Of a DNA stretch of 64,000 nucleotides, positions 16,585-26,099 are shown piece by piece. Source of the stretch: Jannaschia aquimarina (lineage in GTDB: Bacteria > Pseudomonadota > Alphaproteobacteria > Rhodobacterales > Rhodobacteraceae); NCBI RefSeq assembly GCF_000877395.1, contig NZ_JYFE01000037.1, forward strand, positions 1 to 64,000, in the 5' to 3' direction. Numbering within the stretch: the stretch's first letter is position 1; the number at the start of each line of letters is the position of its first letter. A program made the position numbers and the translations under genes. Under the pieces are notes generated by a model. It saw only the letters and a program-made list of their open reading frames with translations, made no database searches and was not told the DNA's origin.

Positions 16585-17384
16585 CGTCCCTCCTCCATCC
16601 GTGCGAGGAGGCGGCCGAGATGGACGCCCGCGACCTCGCCGCGATACCAGCCGCTGGCGAGCGCGTCGGTGGGCGGGTCGAGACCCTCGGCGGCGACGGC
16701 GACAGCGCGCTCGCGGGCCGCCTGATCGAGGCGTCCTCCTTCGAGCACGCGCTCAACGGCGGCCGCGCGCAGGGGTGTGGGCCCCATCGCGCCGTAGGCC
16801 ACCCGCACGCCGGCCAGCTTTCCGCCCGGCGAAGGCGCAAGAACGGCGATGGAGATGACCGAGACGCCGCGCGGCTTGACCCGGCTGACCTTGTGGAACC
16901 GGAAGGCGCGCGCGGGCGGGCGCGGGATCTCGACCGCTTCGACAAGGCCGCCGGGGCGGTCCCGGTCGCGCAGGAGATCGTCGAGGGGCCGCGTTCCCCC
17001 TGCCCCGGCCATCCGGGCGCGGGCGCCCAGCGCCAGCAGGGCGACGGCGAAGTCGCCGTAGGGATGCGGTGCGAAGAGGTTGCCGCCGACCGTCGCCATG
17101 TTGCGGATCTGCGGGCTGCCGACGGCGCGGGCGACGGGGTGCAGGAAATCGAGCTGCGGCTCTGCCAGGATGCGGGCCATGGTGACGCCCGCGCCCACGG
17201 TGACGGTATCGCCGCGTGCACTCACGGCGCGCAGGACCGGATCGGCGGTCCGAACGAGCCGCGGCGGCGCGGTCCCGGCATTGACGGCGCGCATCAACAT
17301 GGTGCCGCCGCCCAGATAGGCGGCCCCGTCGGACAGGATGCGCGCGGCCTCGGCCGTCGTGGCGACGGTCTCGACCCGGGTCAT
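16581..17384 (-). CDS. Molybdenum hydroxylase FAD subunit (CoxM/CutM-type)
   Basis: This 267-residue flavoprotein subunit has the FAD pyrophosphate-binding motifs AAYLGGGTMLMRAV (near residue 21) and ATVGGNLFAPHPYGDF (near 95). The C-terminal CO_deh_flav_C-like domain contains VAYGAMGPTPLRA. It delivers electrons to the final acceptor. The start is the ATG overlapping the preceding SRPBCC stop (ATGA). Gene order FAD subunit - FeS subunit - large subunit is the coxMSL order. Confidence 0.93.
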   Translation of the reverse strand: MTRVETVATTAEAARILSDGAAYLGGGTMLMRAVNAGTAPPRLVRTADPVLRAVSARGDTVTVGAGVTMARILAEPQLDFLHPVARAVGSPQIRNMATVGGNLFAPHPYGDFAVALLALGARARMAGAGGTRPLDDLLRDRDRPGGLVEAVEIPRPPARAFRFHKVSRVKPRGVSVISIAVLAPSPGGKLAGVRVAYGAMGPTPLRAAAVERVLEGGRLDQAARERAVAVAAEGLDPPTDALASGWYRGEVAGVHLGRLLARMEEGR

Positions 17385-17824
17385 GCCTCCAGCCCCATGC
17401 GCGCGCGGATCGCGTCGAAGCCGCTTTGATAGACGCCTTCGGCCACGAGGTCGCGCAACTCGCGCTCGCGGCCCTTGGGGGTGTCGAAACGGCTTTCCCA
17501 TTGCCAGAAGGTCCAGTCCTCGTCCGTCACGGGGGCGAGGCGGACATGCGAGACGTAGTTCAAGAGAGGGATCGGCGTGTCGAGCAGGCAGTAGGAATAG
17601 GCCATGTCCGCATCCGACAGGGTCAGGAGCTGTTCGCGCAGCTCGGACCCGTCGGCGAGATGAAAGCGGCGCACGCATCCCACCTTGTCCGAGCCCTGCC
17701 CCCGCTCGATCTGGCTGTCGGTGATGGCGGGATGCCATTCGTCGTGGCCGTTGAAGTCGCGCAGGATATCCCAGACCGCCTCGACCGGGGCCTCCATGAC
17801 GGTGCTCTTGACGACCTTGACCAT
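17381..17824 (-). CDS. SRPBCC family protein (CoxG/START-like) 1
   Basis: This 147-residue SRPBCC (Bet v1/START fold) protein begins MVKVVKSTVMEAPVEAVWDI, followed by WHPAI and DKVGCVRRFHLADG, the pattern of polyketide-cyclase-type or CoxG-type proteins that bind a hydrophobic ligand. It is a sister of the next-door gene with the same layout. Location directly before the molybdenum hydroxylase genes matches coxG, whose product helps anchor or assemble the enzyme at the membrane. Binding of the pathway substrate is an alternative. Confidence 0.8.
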   Translation of the reverse strand: MVKVVKSTVMEAPVEAVWDILRDFNGHDEWHPAITDSQIERGQGSDKVGCVRRFHLADGSELREQLLTLSDADMAYSYCLLDTPIPLLNYVSHVRLAPVTDEDWTFWQWESRFDTPKGRERELRDLVAEGVYQSGFDAIRARMGLEA

Positions 17825-17826
17825 GG

Positions 17827-18264
17827 TCAGGCCCCCAACTGCCGCTTGAGGGCGGAGAAGCCGGCGAGGAACACGTCCTGCCCGATCCCGGTCACGAGAC
17901 CGACGGCATCCGCCTCGTCGCATTCGAATTCCGCCGTCCACTCAGCGAAGCAGCGGTCGCCGTCGGTCACCGGGGTCAGCCGCAGGGTGGCGACGTAATC
18001 CGTCAGCGGCATGGGGCTTTCGAGGATCGCGTAGGTGCAGAAGTAGTCGTAGTCGCTGAGCCCCAGCAGACGCTCGCGAATGCGGTCGCCGTTCTGAAGG
18101 TGGAAGTCGCGGACGCAGCCGATCTTGTCGGACGGCTCCGCGTTCTCGATCCGGCTGTCGCGAATGGCGGGGTGCCAGCGCGGCAGGCCGTCGAAATCGC
18201 GCACCCGCTCCCAGACGCGCGTGGCCGGCGCGTCGATGACGGCGGAGACGTAGACGCGGGGCAT
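17827..18264 (-). CDS. SRPBCC family protein (CoxG/START-like) 2
   Basis: This 145-residue SRPBCC-fold protein has VIDAPATRVWERVRDFDG, WHPAI and DKIGCVRDFHLQNGD in the same order as its neighbour, so the two are tandem paralogues that have diverged. There is no membrane segment or cysteine motif. It starts directly at the flotillin stop with no gap and ends two bases before its sister. The two may form a heterodimer or bind two different pathway intermediates, which is inferred only from the pairing. Confidence 0.8.
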   Translation of the reverse strand: MPRVYVSAVIDAPATRVWERVRDFDGLPRWHPAIRDSRIENAEPSDKIGCVRDFHLQNGDRIRERLLGLSDYDYFCTYAILESPMPLTDYVATLRLTPVTDGDRCFAEWTAEFECDEADAVGLVTGIGQDVFLAGFSALKRQLGA

Positions 18265-21189
18265 CTAGGCCTTGCCCCCGTCGGACGGCGTATCGTCCGC
18301 GTCCGGCTTCCGCGCCTTGGCCGCCTCGTTGGCGACGCGCTGCATGTCGGAGGCCTCGCGCATGAGGCCGCCCTGTTTGGCCAGCGTTCCGCCCTCGACA
18401 CCGATATCGGCCAGAAGCGAGTCGATCAGCGGCGCCTGCACCCGGTAGCGGAGCGCGGAATTGATGACCTCGTCCGTGGGTGATCCGTCGCCGCCAGCCC
18501 CGCCCCCGCCGGTCACGCCGTCGAGTTGCATGATCCGGATATCCTGGATCTTTTCGAGCGGCTTGACCGACGCGGCGACGATGCCCTCGACATGTTCCAG
18601 CATCTTGCGACGGAAGAGCGAGGCGCGGGCCGGATCGGTAAGCACGTTCTCGGCCTCGTTGATCAGGCGCTGGGCCTCGGCCGCGACTTCGGAGCGTACC
18701 TTTTCGGCCTCGGCCACGAACTTGGCTTCGGCGGCAGCCTTCTCGGCCATCAACACGTCGACGGACTTGCGGCGGTTGGCGGCCTCGGTCTCGCGGACGG
18801 TCTGGACCTTCTCTTCTGCCTCGGCGGCGGAGGCGCGGGCGGCATCGGCCTCGGCACGCGCGGCGCTCTCCTCCAGCGACTTCTGATAGAGCGCGATGGC
18901 CTTCTCCATCTGCGCGGTCTCGACCTCGCGCTCGCGCTCGACCTCCAGGCGGCGGCGATCCTTCTCGTGGCCGATGCGGACCTCGTCGAGCCCGCGTTCG
19001 GAGGCGATGCGGGCGCGTTCCACATCCTCGCGGCTGCCGATCTCGGCCTCACGCAGGGCCTGGACGCGCGCCACTTCGAGCTGCTCGATGGAGCGGCGGC
19101 GTTCGAGCCTGGCGGCCTCGACAGCGCGCTCGCGGTCCACCTCCGCGGCCTCCACGTCTCGCTGGGCCGCGATCTCGGCCTGCTTGACGCTGCCCTCGGC
19201 TGCGGCGCGCTTGGCCTTCTGATCGGCAAGCGCCACGACGCGTTTCTCGTCGGCGGCCTCGACCGCCTGACGCCGTTCGATATCGGTGACTTCCCGGGTC
19301 TTCTGGCTGGCGATCCGTTCCTGTTCCAAGGACAGTTCGGAGCCGACGCGCTGCTTTTCGATGGCTTCGCGACGCGCGATCTCGGCCGCCTCGATCTGTT
19401 CTTCCTTCTCGATCTCGCGGGCGCGCACCTCCTGGTCGGCGGAGATACGTTCGGCCTCCAGCGTCTTGCGCTGGGCGATCCGGGCCTGTTCGACCGCCTC
19501 GTCCGCGGCGATGCGGGCATTGTCGATGGCCTTGTTGCGCTCGATTTCCAGCGATCTGGTGGACTCGTCGGCCGAGATCCGTTCGGCTGCGATCTGCTTC
19601 TCGCGGGCGATGCGCGCGGCCTCGACGGCCTCGTTCGCCGCAATCTCGGCGGCCTCGACGGCCTGCTGGCGCTCGATCTCCAGTTCGCGCACGCGGCGGT
19701 CCTCGGCGATCCGGGCCTCGGACACTTCGGCGGCCTGAAGGATCCGAAGCCGTTCCACTGCCTCGCGAGAAGTGATCTCGGCCTCGTCGAGCGCCTTCTG
19801 GCGCGCGATCTCGCGCTGGCGGATATCCTCTTCGCCCTTGATGCGGGTCTGCGCCAGCAGAAGGTCCTGGGCCATCCGGCGCTTTTCGTTGGCCTCGTTG
19901 GCCGCGATCTCTGCGTCGCGCAGGGCACGCGCGCGTTCGATCTCCAGCGCCTGGGTCTCGCGCTCCTTGGCGATCCGGGCTTCATCGACGGCCTTCTCAC
20001 GGGCGATGCGGGCCTCGTCGACGATACGCTCCTGTTCGATGCGGGCGCGTTCGGTCGCCTCGCTTGCCGCGATCTCTTCGGCCTCGATGGCCTTGCGGCG
20101 CGCGATCTCCCGGGCCTGGGTGTCCTGTTCGTTGGCGATGCGGGCCTCTGCGACGGCGCGTTCCTGAAGGATCCGCGCGGTTTCGGTCGCCTCGCGGGCG
20201 GCGATCTCTTCGGCCTCGTCCTCGCGGGTGCGGGCGATCTCGCGCGCGCGGATGTCCCGCTCGGAGGCGATGCGCGCCTCGGAGATGGCGCGCTCGTTCG
20301 AGATGCGCGCCTTCTCGATCGCCTGATGGGCGTCGATCTGCGCGCTCTCGGCCTCGGTGTCGCGGGCGGCGCGTTCGCGGGCGAGTTCGGCGCGCTGCTG
20401 GGCCCGGCGGAATTCGACGTCGCGCTGCTGGGCGAGGCGCGCCTCCTCGCTTTCGCGTTCGATATCGAGCGCCTGCTTCTCGGCTTCGAGATTGCGGGCG
20501 CGGATGCGGATCATCGAGTCCTGCTCGATATTGTTGCGAAGGGTGCGGCGCTCCTCGATGTCCTGGATCAGCGCGGTCAGACCCTCGGCGTCGAAGCGGT
20601 TGGACGGGTCGAAGTATTCGAGCGCCGTCTGGTCGATATCGAGGATCGCCACGCTTTCGAGTTCGAGCCCGTTCTTTTCGAGATCCTGCTGGGCCAGCGC
20701 GCGGACGCGTTCGACGTAATCGTGCCGTGCCTCGTGCATTTCCGGCATGGTCATCTCGGCGGCGACGGCGCGCAGGGCACTTTCGAACTTGCCCACGAGC
20801 AGCCCTTCGAGCCGCTCGCTTTCCAGCGTCCGGCGGCCCAGCGTCGCGGCGGCCATGGACACGGCGTCCTTGGTCTGGCGGACGCGGACGTAGAACTCCG
20901 CCTCGACGTCGATCCGCATCCGGTCGCGGGTGATGAGCGCCTGCGTCTCGGTCCGGCTGACGGCCAGCGGGACGGTGTTCAGGTTGACCGGCGTGATGTC
21001 GTGGATGATCGGCAGCACGAAGGCGCCGCCGTCGATCACGACCTTTTCGCCCAGGAAACCTGTGCGCACGAAGGCGATCTCTTTGGTCGACCGCCTGTAG
21101 AGCCACTGCATGACCCAATAGACGATCGCGACGACGATGACGGCGACGATCAGCCAGAGGATGAGCTGTCCGATGAGCTGTCCGGTCAT
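18265..21189 (-). CDS. Giant flotillin/SPFH protein with 11-residue repeats
   Basis: This 974-residue protein has one N-terminal membrane helix (residues 5-28), an SPFH domain (about 35-230, with PVNLNTVPL, ALITRDRMRIDVEAEF, and ALEYFDPSNRFDAEGLT), and a huge charged coiled coil. From residue 282 to 644 it consists of 33 uninterrupted 11-residue units with Ile/Val/Leu/Met at position 4 and a second apolar site at about position 10. Four unit types often cycle, giving a 44-residue super-period. About eight more units follow near 665-765. Usual flotillins have about 400-700 residues. It probably forms a tall membrane-attached ring or cage and may scaffold the oxidase encoded beside it. Confidence 0.87.
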   Translation of the reverse strand: MTGQLIGQLILWLIVAVIVVAIVYWVMQWLYRRSTKEIAFVRTGFLGEKVVIDGGAFVLPIIHDITPVNLNTVPLAVSRTETQALITRDRMRIDVEAEFYVRVRQTKDAVSMAAATLGRRTLESERLEGLLVGKFESALRAVAAEMTMPEMHEARHDYVERVRALAQQDLEKNGLELESVAILDIDQTALEYFDPSNRFDAEGLTALIQDIEERRTLRNNIEQDSMIRIRARNLEAEKQALDIERESEEARLAQQRDVEFRRAQQRAELARERAARDTEAESAQIDAHQAIEKARISNERAISEARIASERDIRAREIARTREDEAEEIAAREATETARILQERAVAEARIANEQDTQAREIARRKAIEAEEIAASEATERARIEQERIVDEARIAREKAVDEARIAKERETQALEIERARALRDAEIAANEANEKRRMAQDLLLAQTRIKGEEDIRQREIARQKALDEAEITSREAVERLRILQAAEVSEARIAEDRRVRELEIERQQAVEAAEIAANEAVEAARIAREKQIAAERISADESTRSLEIERNKAIDNARIAADEAVEQARIAQRKTLEAERISADQEVRAREIEKEEQIEAAEIARREAIEKQRVGSELSLEQERIASQKTREVTDIERRQAVEAADEKRVVALADQKAKRAAAEGSVKQAEIAAQRDVEAAEVDRERAVEAARLERRRSIEQLEVARVQALREAEIGSREDVERARIASERGLDEVRIGHEKDRRRLEVEREREVETAQMEKAIALYQKSLEESAARAEADAARASAAEAEEKVQTVRETEAANRRKSVDVLMAEKAAAEAKFVAEAEKVRSEVAAEAQRLINEAENVLTDPARASLFRRKMLEHVEGIVAASVKPLEKIQDIRIMQLDGVTGGGGAGGDGSPTDEVINSALRYRVQAPLIDSLLADIGVEGGTLAKQGGLMREASDMQRVANEAAKARKPDADDTPSDGGKA

Positions 21190-21204
21190 GATGTATCCTC
21201 CCCT

Positions 21205-22032
21205 TCAGTCCCGTCCGATGCGTTTGAACGCGGCGGTCTGTTCCTTCATCGCGACCTCCGTGGGCAGCCGCTCCATCGAGGAGGCGCCATAGAAGCCGTG
21301 GCAGGTCTGCGAATTGCGCAGGACGAAATCGGCGTCGTCCGGCATGGCGACCGGGCCGCCATGGACCAGGATCACCGCGTCCTTCTTCACCTTCAGCGCC
21401 GCCTCGGCCCAGCGATCCACCAGCGCCGGGCATTCCTTGAGCGTCACCGCCGTCTCGGCCCCGATGGCGCCGCCCGTCGTGAGACCCAGATGGCAGACGA
21501 TGACGTCGGCCCCCGCCTCGGCCATGGCGGTCGCGCTGTCCTCGTCGAAGACATAGGGGGTGGTCAGCATCCCCTTACCGGCGGCCTTGGCGATCATGTC
21601 GATCTCGTGTCCGAACCCCATCCCGGTCTCTTCGAGCTGGGCGCGGAACGTGCCGTCGATCAGGCCGACCGTCGGGAAGTTCTGCACCCCCGAGAAGCCG
21701 ACGCGGCGCAGCTCGTCCAGAAAGACGTCCATCAGGCGGAAGGGATCGGTGGCGCAGACCCCCGCCAGAACCGGCGTGTCGCGAACCACGGGCAGCACCT
21801 CGCCGGCCATTTCGAGGACGACCGCGTTGGCGTCGCCATAGGGCATGAGCCCCGCCAGCGAACCGCGCCCCGCCATCCGGTAGCGGCCCGAATTGTAGAT
21901 CACGATCAGGTCGATGCCGCCGGCCTCTTCGCATTTCGCGGACAGGCCCGTCCCGGCGCCGCCGCCGATGATGGGCTCGCCTTTCGCGATCATGGTCTGG
22001 AAGCGGTCGAGAATGTCTTGGCGCGGGATCAT
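21205..22032 (-). CDS. PEP-hydrolase-like TIM-barrel protein (Tm-1 C-terminal type)
   Basis: This 275-residue TIM-barrel protein belongs to the family of the C-terminal half of the plant Tm-1 protein. Seen: [52 protein letters not shown] and [12 protein letters not shown]. The start is the ATG overlapping the stop of the upstream fusion gene (ATGA). That upstream gene carries the matching Tm-1 N-terminal-type domain, so the pair rebuilds the Tm-1 architecture in two proteins. The reaction is unknown. A carbon-carbon hydrolase or lyase role is only a guess from the family name. Confidence 0.8.
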   Translation of the reverse strand: MIPRQDILDRFQTMIAKGEPIIGGGAGTGLSAKCEEAGGIDLIVIYNSGRYRMAGRGSLAGLMPYGDANAVVLEMAGEVLPVVRDTPVLAGVCATDPFRLMDVFLDELRRVGFSGVQNFPTVGLIDGTFRAQLEETGMGFGHEIDMIAKAAGKGMLTTPYVFDEDSATAMAEAGADVIVCHLGLTTGGAIGAETAVTLKECPALVDRWAEAALKVKKDAVILVHGGPVAMPDDADFVLRNSQTCHGFYGASSMERLPTEVAMKEQTAAFKRIGRD

Positions 22033-24245
22033 CGGCGAGCCTCGTGTTTGGTGCGTCTCTGCGCGGTGCGGGTGGGGCGCGGAGCGCCGTGGAGGCCGCG
22101 AAAGGCCTCGACCACGGCAGCGGCGAAAGCGGGATCGTTGATATGCTCGGGCCGGCGGATCAGTTGGCGGTTGGCCGTGGAGAGAACCGTGCGGTCCAAC
22201 GCATCGAAGAGCGCCTTGCGGGCCGCGGCGTCGTGGAAGGGCTGGCCCGGCGCGTCGAGGGCAGAGACCCCGCCTTCGGGCAGGAAGAAGCGGACCGGGC
22301 CCTCCATCTCGTTGAGGCGCGCTCCGATCCAGCGTCCCATCTCGGCGCATTCCTCAGGCGTCGTGCGCATCAACGTGACCTGCGGGTTGTGTTCGTAGAA
22401 CAGGCGGTCGCGGTACCGGTCGGGGACGGTGTCGCGAGCGCCGAAATTCACCATGTCGAGCGCGCCGACCGAACCGATATAGGGCTGGCGGGTACGGATG
22501 ACGGCGCGGAAACGGTCCTCGGTCGCGGCGAAGACGCCGCCGAAGAGCATGTCGCAAATCTCGGTCGTGGTCAGATCGAGGACGCCGACCACCTTGCCGC
22601 TATCGACGAGGGTCTCCATCGACTGACCGCCGATGCCGGTGGCGTGGAAGACGAGGCAGTCGTAATCGTCGTCTAGCTGGGCGACGACCTGCTGGATGCA
22701 GGGCGTGGTGACGCCGAACATCGTCAGCCCGATCGCAGGCTTGCGGCCGGGGCGCGGCGCAGCCTCCCGCCGGGCGCGCACCATGCCGATCATGGCCTGC
22801 GCGGCGTTGCCCAGCACCTCTTCGGTGATCGCATTCAGACCCTGAACGTCGGCTACGGAATGCATCATCATCAGGTCCGAGGATCCGACATAGCGTTGCA
22901 CGTCGCCCGACGCGACGGTCGAGACGATAAGCTTGGGCACGCCCACGGGCAGGGCCCGCATGGCGGGCGCCGCCATGGCCGTGCCGCCCGAGCCGCCCGC
23001 CGAGATCACGCCCGCGATCCCCTCTTGGCGGGCGATCCAGCGCGAGAAGGCCAACGCCATCCCCGCGACCGACTGGCCCCGGTCGCCGGTGAAGACGCCC
23101 GCGGCGCCGCGCGGGTGGAACGCGGCGATCTGGTGGGCCGGGATCTCGGCGCCCGTATGCCCGCCCGTCGTGGACAGGTCCGCGATACGTACCGGCAGCC
23201 CGGCCTCGCGGATGAGGTCGCGCATGTAGCGCAACTCCGCCCCCTTGGTGTCCAGCGTTCCGGCCACGACGACCACCTGCGCGCCCGGCGCGGCGAGCGG
23301 TCGGATCTCGGTACTGGCGGGGGCAGACGTGGACCGGCCGGGGACGGCGGAGGACTGGACCTTGGCCATACGCTCCAGCACCGGGACGGGAACGGGCGCG
23401 GACCACCGCGTCGGAAGCGTCGGGTTGGACTGATAGACTTTGGTGAGCGTGGGAGCGTCCGAGGGACCGGTCCGCTTTTCTTCGGCGGCAACGGGCGCCG
23501 AGTCGACAGGCGTGTCGTCATGGGCATGGCGACCGACCCCCAAAAGACGCTGTTGCAGGTCGCGGTCCCCTGCCAGTTGTGCGGCGGGCGCGAGGCGATT
23601 GATCCTGCCATTCACCATGATCGCCACGTTGTCGGCGACCGCACACGCGACGCCGATATTCTGCTCGATCACGAGGACCTCGATATCCCCCTCTTCGGCG
23701 AGACGCAGGAGGATATCCTCGACCTGCGCGACGATGACGGGGGCCAGCCCCTCGGTGGGCTCGTCCATGATCAGGAGCTTGGGGTTCGCCAGAAGCGCGC
23801 GGGAGATGGCGAGCATCTGCTGTTCGCCGCCCGAAAGCTGCCCGCCGCCATTGCTCTTGCGCTCGGCCAGGCGGGGGAAGGTGGAATAGATGCGGTCGAC
23901 AGTCCAGGCGCCTTCGGACGTCTCGACCATCCGAAGATGCTCGTCCACGGTCAGGCTGGGCCAGAGCCGCCGGCCCTGGGGCACATAGCCCACGCCCATG
24001 CGCGCGATCTCTGTCGGGTTGCGGCCCACGAGGGGCTGGCCCGCGAAGGTGATCGACCCCGAGGCGACCTGCACCATCCCCATGATCGCCTTGCAGAGCG
24101 TCGTCTTGCCCATGCCATTGCGACCGACCACCGAAAGCACGCCGCCATCGAGCCGCAGGTCCACGCCCTGCAAGGCGTGCGACGCGCCGTAATAGACGTT
24201 GAGCCCCTTGACCTCGAGGGCAGGTGCGCGCCCCCGCTCAGCCAT
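22029..24245 (-). CDS. LivF-type ABC ATPase fused to Tm-1-like (UPF0261) domain
   Basis: This 738-residue protein has two domains. Residues 1 to about 240 are a branched-chain-amino-acid-type ABC ATPase (LivF): Walker [10 protein letters not shown] (41-49), signature LSGGEQQ (137-143), Walker B LLIMDEP (157-163). A low-complexity linker of about 80 residues follows. Residues about 325-725 are a UPF0261/Tm-1-like ATP-binding domain ([38 protein letters not shown]). There is no separate livF, so this is the transporter's second ATPase. It overlaps livG by eight bases and the TIM-barrel gene by four. The fusion physically joins uptake to a probable first metabolic step. Confidence 0.87.
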   Translation of the reverse strand: MAERGRAPALEVKGLNVYYGASHALQGVDLRLDGGVLSVVGRNGMGKTTLCKAIMGMVQVASGSITFAGQPLVGRNPTEIARMGVGYVPQGRRLWPSLTVDEHLRMVETSEGAWTVDRIYSTFPRLAERKSNGGGQLSGGEQQMLAISRALLANPKLLIMDEPTEGLAPVIVAQVEDILLRLAEEGDIEVLVIEQNIGVACAVADNVAIMVNGRINRLAPAAQLAGDRDLQQRLLGVGRHAHDDTPVDSAPVAAEEKRTGPSDAPTLTKVYQSNPTLPTRWSAPVPVPVLERMAKVQSSAVPGRSTSAPASTEIRPLAAPGAQVVVVAGTLDTKGAELRYMRDLIREAGLPVRIADLSTTGGHTGAEIPAHQIAAFHPRGAAGVFTGDRGQSVAGMALAFSRWIARQEGIAGVISAGGSGGTAMAAPAMRALPVGVPKLIVSTVASGDVQRYVGSSDLMMMHSVADVQGLNAITEEVLGNAAQAMIGMVRARREAAPRPGRKPAIGLTMFGVTTPCIQQVVAQLDDDYDCLVFHATGIGGQSMETLVDSGKVVGVLDLTTTEICDMLFGGVFAATEDRFRAVIRTRQPYIGSVGALDMVNFGARDTVPDRYRDRLFYEHNPQVTLMRTTPEECAEMGRWIGARLNEMEGPVRFFLPEGGVSALDAPGQPFHDAAARKALFDALDRTVLSTANRQLIRRPEHINDPAFAAAVVEAFRGLHGAPRPTRTAQRRTKHEARR

Positions 24246-25038
24246 GTCCGTCGCCCAGATAGAGTTCCTGAACCTCGGCGTCGTTCTCGATCTCTTCGGG
24301 GGTGCCTTCCTTGAAGACGGTCCCGTTGTGCATCATCGTCACGCTCTCGGCGACGCGCAGGGCGACGTCCATGTCGTGCTCGATGATGACATAGCCGATA
24401 TGCTCGGGCAGATTCGTGAGCAGGCGGACGAGCTCTCCGCGCTCGGTTGGCGACAGGCCCGCAGCGGGTTCGTCGAAGAGGATCAGGCGCGGCGCGCCCG
24501 CAAGCGCGAGCGCGATTTCGAGCTGGCGCTGCTGACCGTAGCTGAGATTGGCGACCATCGTGGAGGAGGCGTCGGTCAGGTTCACCGCCTCGATCAGTTC
24601 CTCGGCCCGCGACAGCAGCGTGTCGCCTTGCCGCGGACGCAGCATCGAGAACCGCGCGCGGGAGACGCCGCGGCAGGCGAGGTAGACATTGTCGGCCACC
24701 GTCAGTCCGCCGAACAACAGGCTGATCTGGTAGGTCCGGCGCAGGCCCCGGCGGACCCGTTCATGGGCCGGAAAGGTCGTCACGTCCTCGCCGAAGAGGC
24801 GGATCGTACCGGATGTCGGAAGGAAGTCGCCGGTCACGCAGTTGAAGAGCGTCGTCTTGCCCGCGCCGTTCGAGCCCAGCACCGCGCGCCGCTCTCCGGA
24901 TGCGACGGTCATGGTCACGTCGGCGATTGCGGCCAGGGCCCCGAACATCTTTTGGACGCCGCGCAATTCCAGCGCGGCACCGGTCGAGACCGAGCCGATC
25001 CGCGCGGGCGCGGCGGGTGTCCCGGTCTGCGCGTTCAC
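24238..25038 (-). CDS. livG: Branched-chain-type ABC transporter ATPase LivG
   Basis: This is a 266-residue ATPase. Walker A is [12 protein letters not shown], the signature is [11 protein letters not shown] and Walker B is [14 protein letters not shown]. The long insert before the signature ([18 protein letters not shown]) is typical of LivG. The start is a GTG overlapping the livM stop (GTGA). It drives uptake through LivH/LivM with the LivF-type ATPase encoded next. Confidence 0.92.
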   Translation of the reverse strand: MNAQTGTPAAPARIGSVSTGAALELRGVQKMFGALAAIADVTMTVASGERRAVLGSNGAGKTTLFNCVTGDFLPTSGTIRLFGEDVTTFPAHERVRRGLRRTYQISLLFGGLTVADNVYLACRGVSRARFSMLRPRQGDTLLSRAEELIEAVNLTDASSTMVANLSYGQQRQLEIALALAGAPRLILFDEPAAGLSPTERGELVRLLTNLPEHIGYVIIEHDMDVALRVAESVTMMHNGTVFKEGTPEEIENDAEVQELYLGDGHG

Positions 25039-26096
25039 CGCAGGCCTCCGTCGCGGGCCATCTGCGCCCGCCGCGCCCTCCACCGGTCCCACAGGCCCAG
25101 CACGCCGTCGGGCGAGAAGAAGACGAGCGCCAGGAAGCCCAGCCCGATCAGAAGCTTGAAGCGCTCTCCCGACAGGCCGAAGGCCAGCAGAACGTCCGGC
25201 GAGAAGGTGCGCAGCAGGACGTAGATCAGCGCCCCGATGAAGGGGCCGATCGGCCGCCCGATCCCGCCGATCACGGCGATCACCAGGATGTCGATGACGG
25301 CCGGGATGCCCGCCGTCCCCGGCGCGATCTGTGCGTTCTGCCAGACCAGCAGGATGCCCGCCACCGCCGCGATGATCGACGCGAACGTGTAGGCCGCGAC
25401 CCGGTGCGCGGTCACGTTGAAGCCCAGTGCCGCCATCCGGCGCGGGTTGTCTCGGATGCCCTGAAGCGCGAGGCCGAAGGGCGCGCGCGAGACATAGATG
25501 ACGACACCATAGGCCAGCGTCGCCCAGCCCAGCGTGAGGTAGTAGAACGGCATCGGTTCGCGCCAGTCGACGCCGAAGAGGCGCGGCGGCACCACGAGGT
25601 TGAAGCCGGTATAGCCGTTGAAGATCGTGTAGTTCTGGCGGGTGAAATAGAAGAACGCCGCCGCGATCGCGAGGGTGATCATGATCGTGTAGATGCCCTC
25701 GGTCCGCACGGCGAGGGCACCGACGATGGTGCCGAAGATCGCCGCGATGATGATCGCGATGGGGACATAGAGCCACCACGGCAGGTCCATCGAGATCTCG
25801 GCGATGCCGGAGGTTCCGAAGATCGCCACCATATAGCCCGCCATCGCCGCGACCGACATCTGGATCAGGCTGACCATGCCCCCGTAGCCCGCAAGGAACA
25901 TCAGCGAGAGCGCGATCATCCCAAGGATGAAGGTCCAGCCGAAGACCTGAAAGAGGATGAAGTCGTTCGCATAGGCCGGCAGCGTCAGCAGGAAGAGGCC
26001 CAGCGCCCACCAGACCGGCGGGATCCGTTCCACCCAACCGGCCTCCGGTCGCTCGCGGGATGCGGAGCGGTCGAGAGGGGGTTCCGCCAGCGCCAT
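25035..26096 (-). CDS. livM: Branched-chain-type ABC transporter permease LivM
   Basis: This 353-residue permease has about nine to ten hydrophobic segments. The family signature is GIRDNPRRMAALGFNV and the conserved end includes GGIGRPIGPFIGALI. It lies three bases after livH and overlaps livG by four. In this operon the substrate is probably not a simple amino acid but the compound oxidised by the downstream enzymes. Confidence 0.92.
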   Translation of the reverse strand: MALAEPPLDRSASRERPEAGWVERIPPVWWALGLFLLTLPAYANDFILFQVFGWTFILGMIALSLMFLAGYGGMVSLIQMSVAAMAGYMVAIFGTSGIAEISMDLPWWLYVPIAIIIAAIFGTIVGALAVRTEGIYTIMITLAIAAAFFYFTRQNYTIFNGYTGFNLVVPPRLFGVDWREPMPFYYLTLGWATLAYGVVIYVSRAPFGLALQGIRDNPRRMAALGFNVTAHRVAAYTFASIIAAVAGILLVWQNAQIAPGTAGIPAVIDILVIAVIGGIGRPIGPFIGALIYVLLRTFSPDVLLAFGLSGERFKLLIGLGFLALVFFSPDGVLGLWDRWRARRAQMARDGGLR

Positions 26097-26099
26097 GAC

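Noticed and set aside
13395-17384. True aerobic CO dehydrogenase (coxMSL)
   Set aside because: The large subunit lacks the AYxCSFR active-site loop and reads AMRGFG, which points to a different molybdenum hydroxylase.
18526-22398. Very long plus-strand open frame opposite the flotillin gene
   Set aside because: It mirrors the codon pattern of the repeat-rich flotillin on the other strand, has no domain character, and crosses several gene boundaries of a coherent minus-strand operon.
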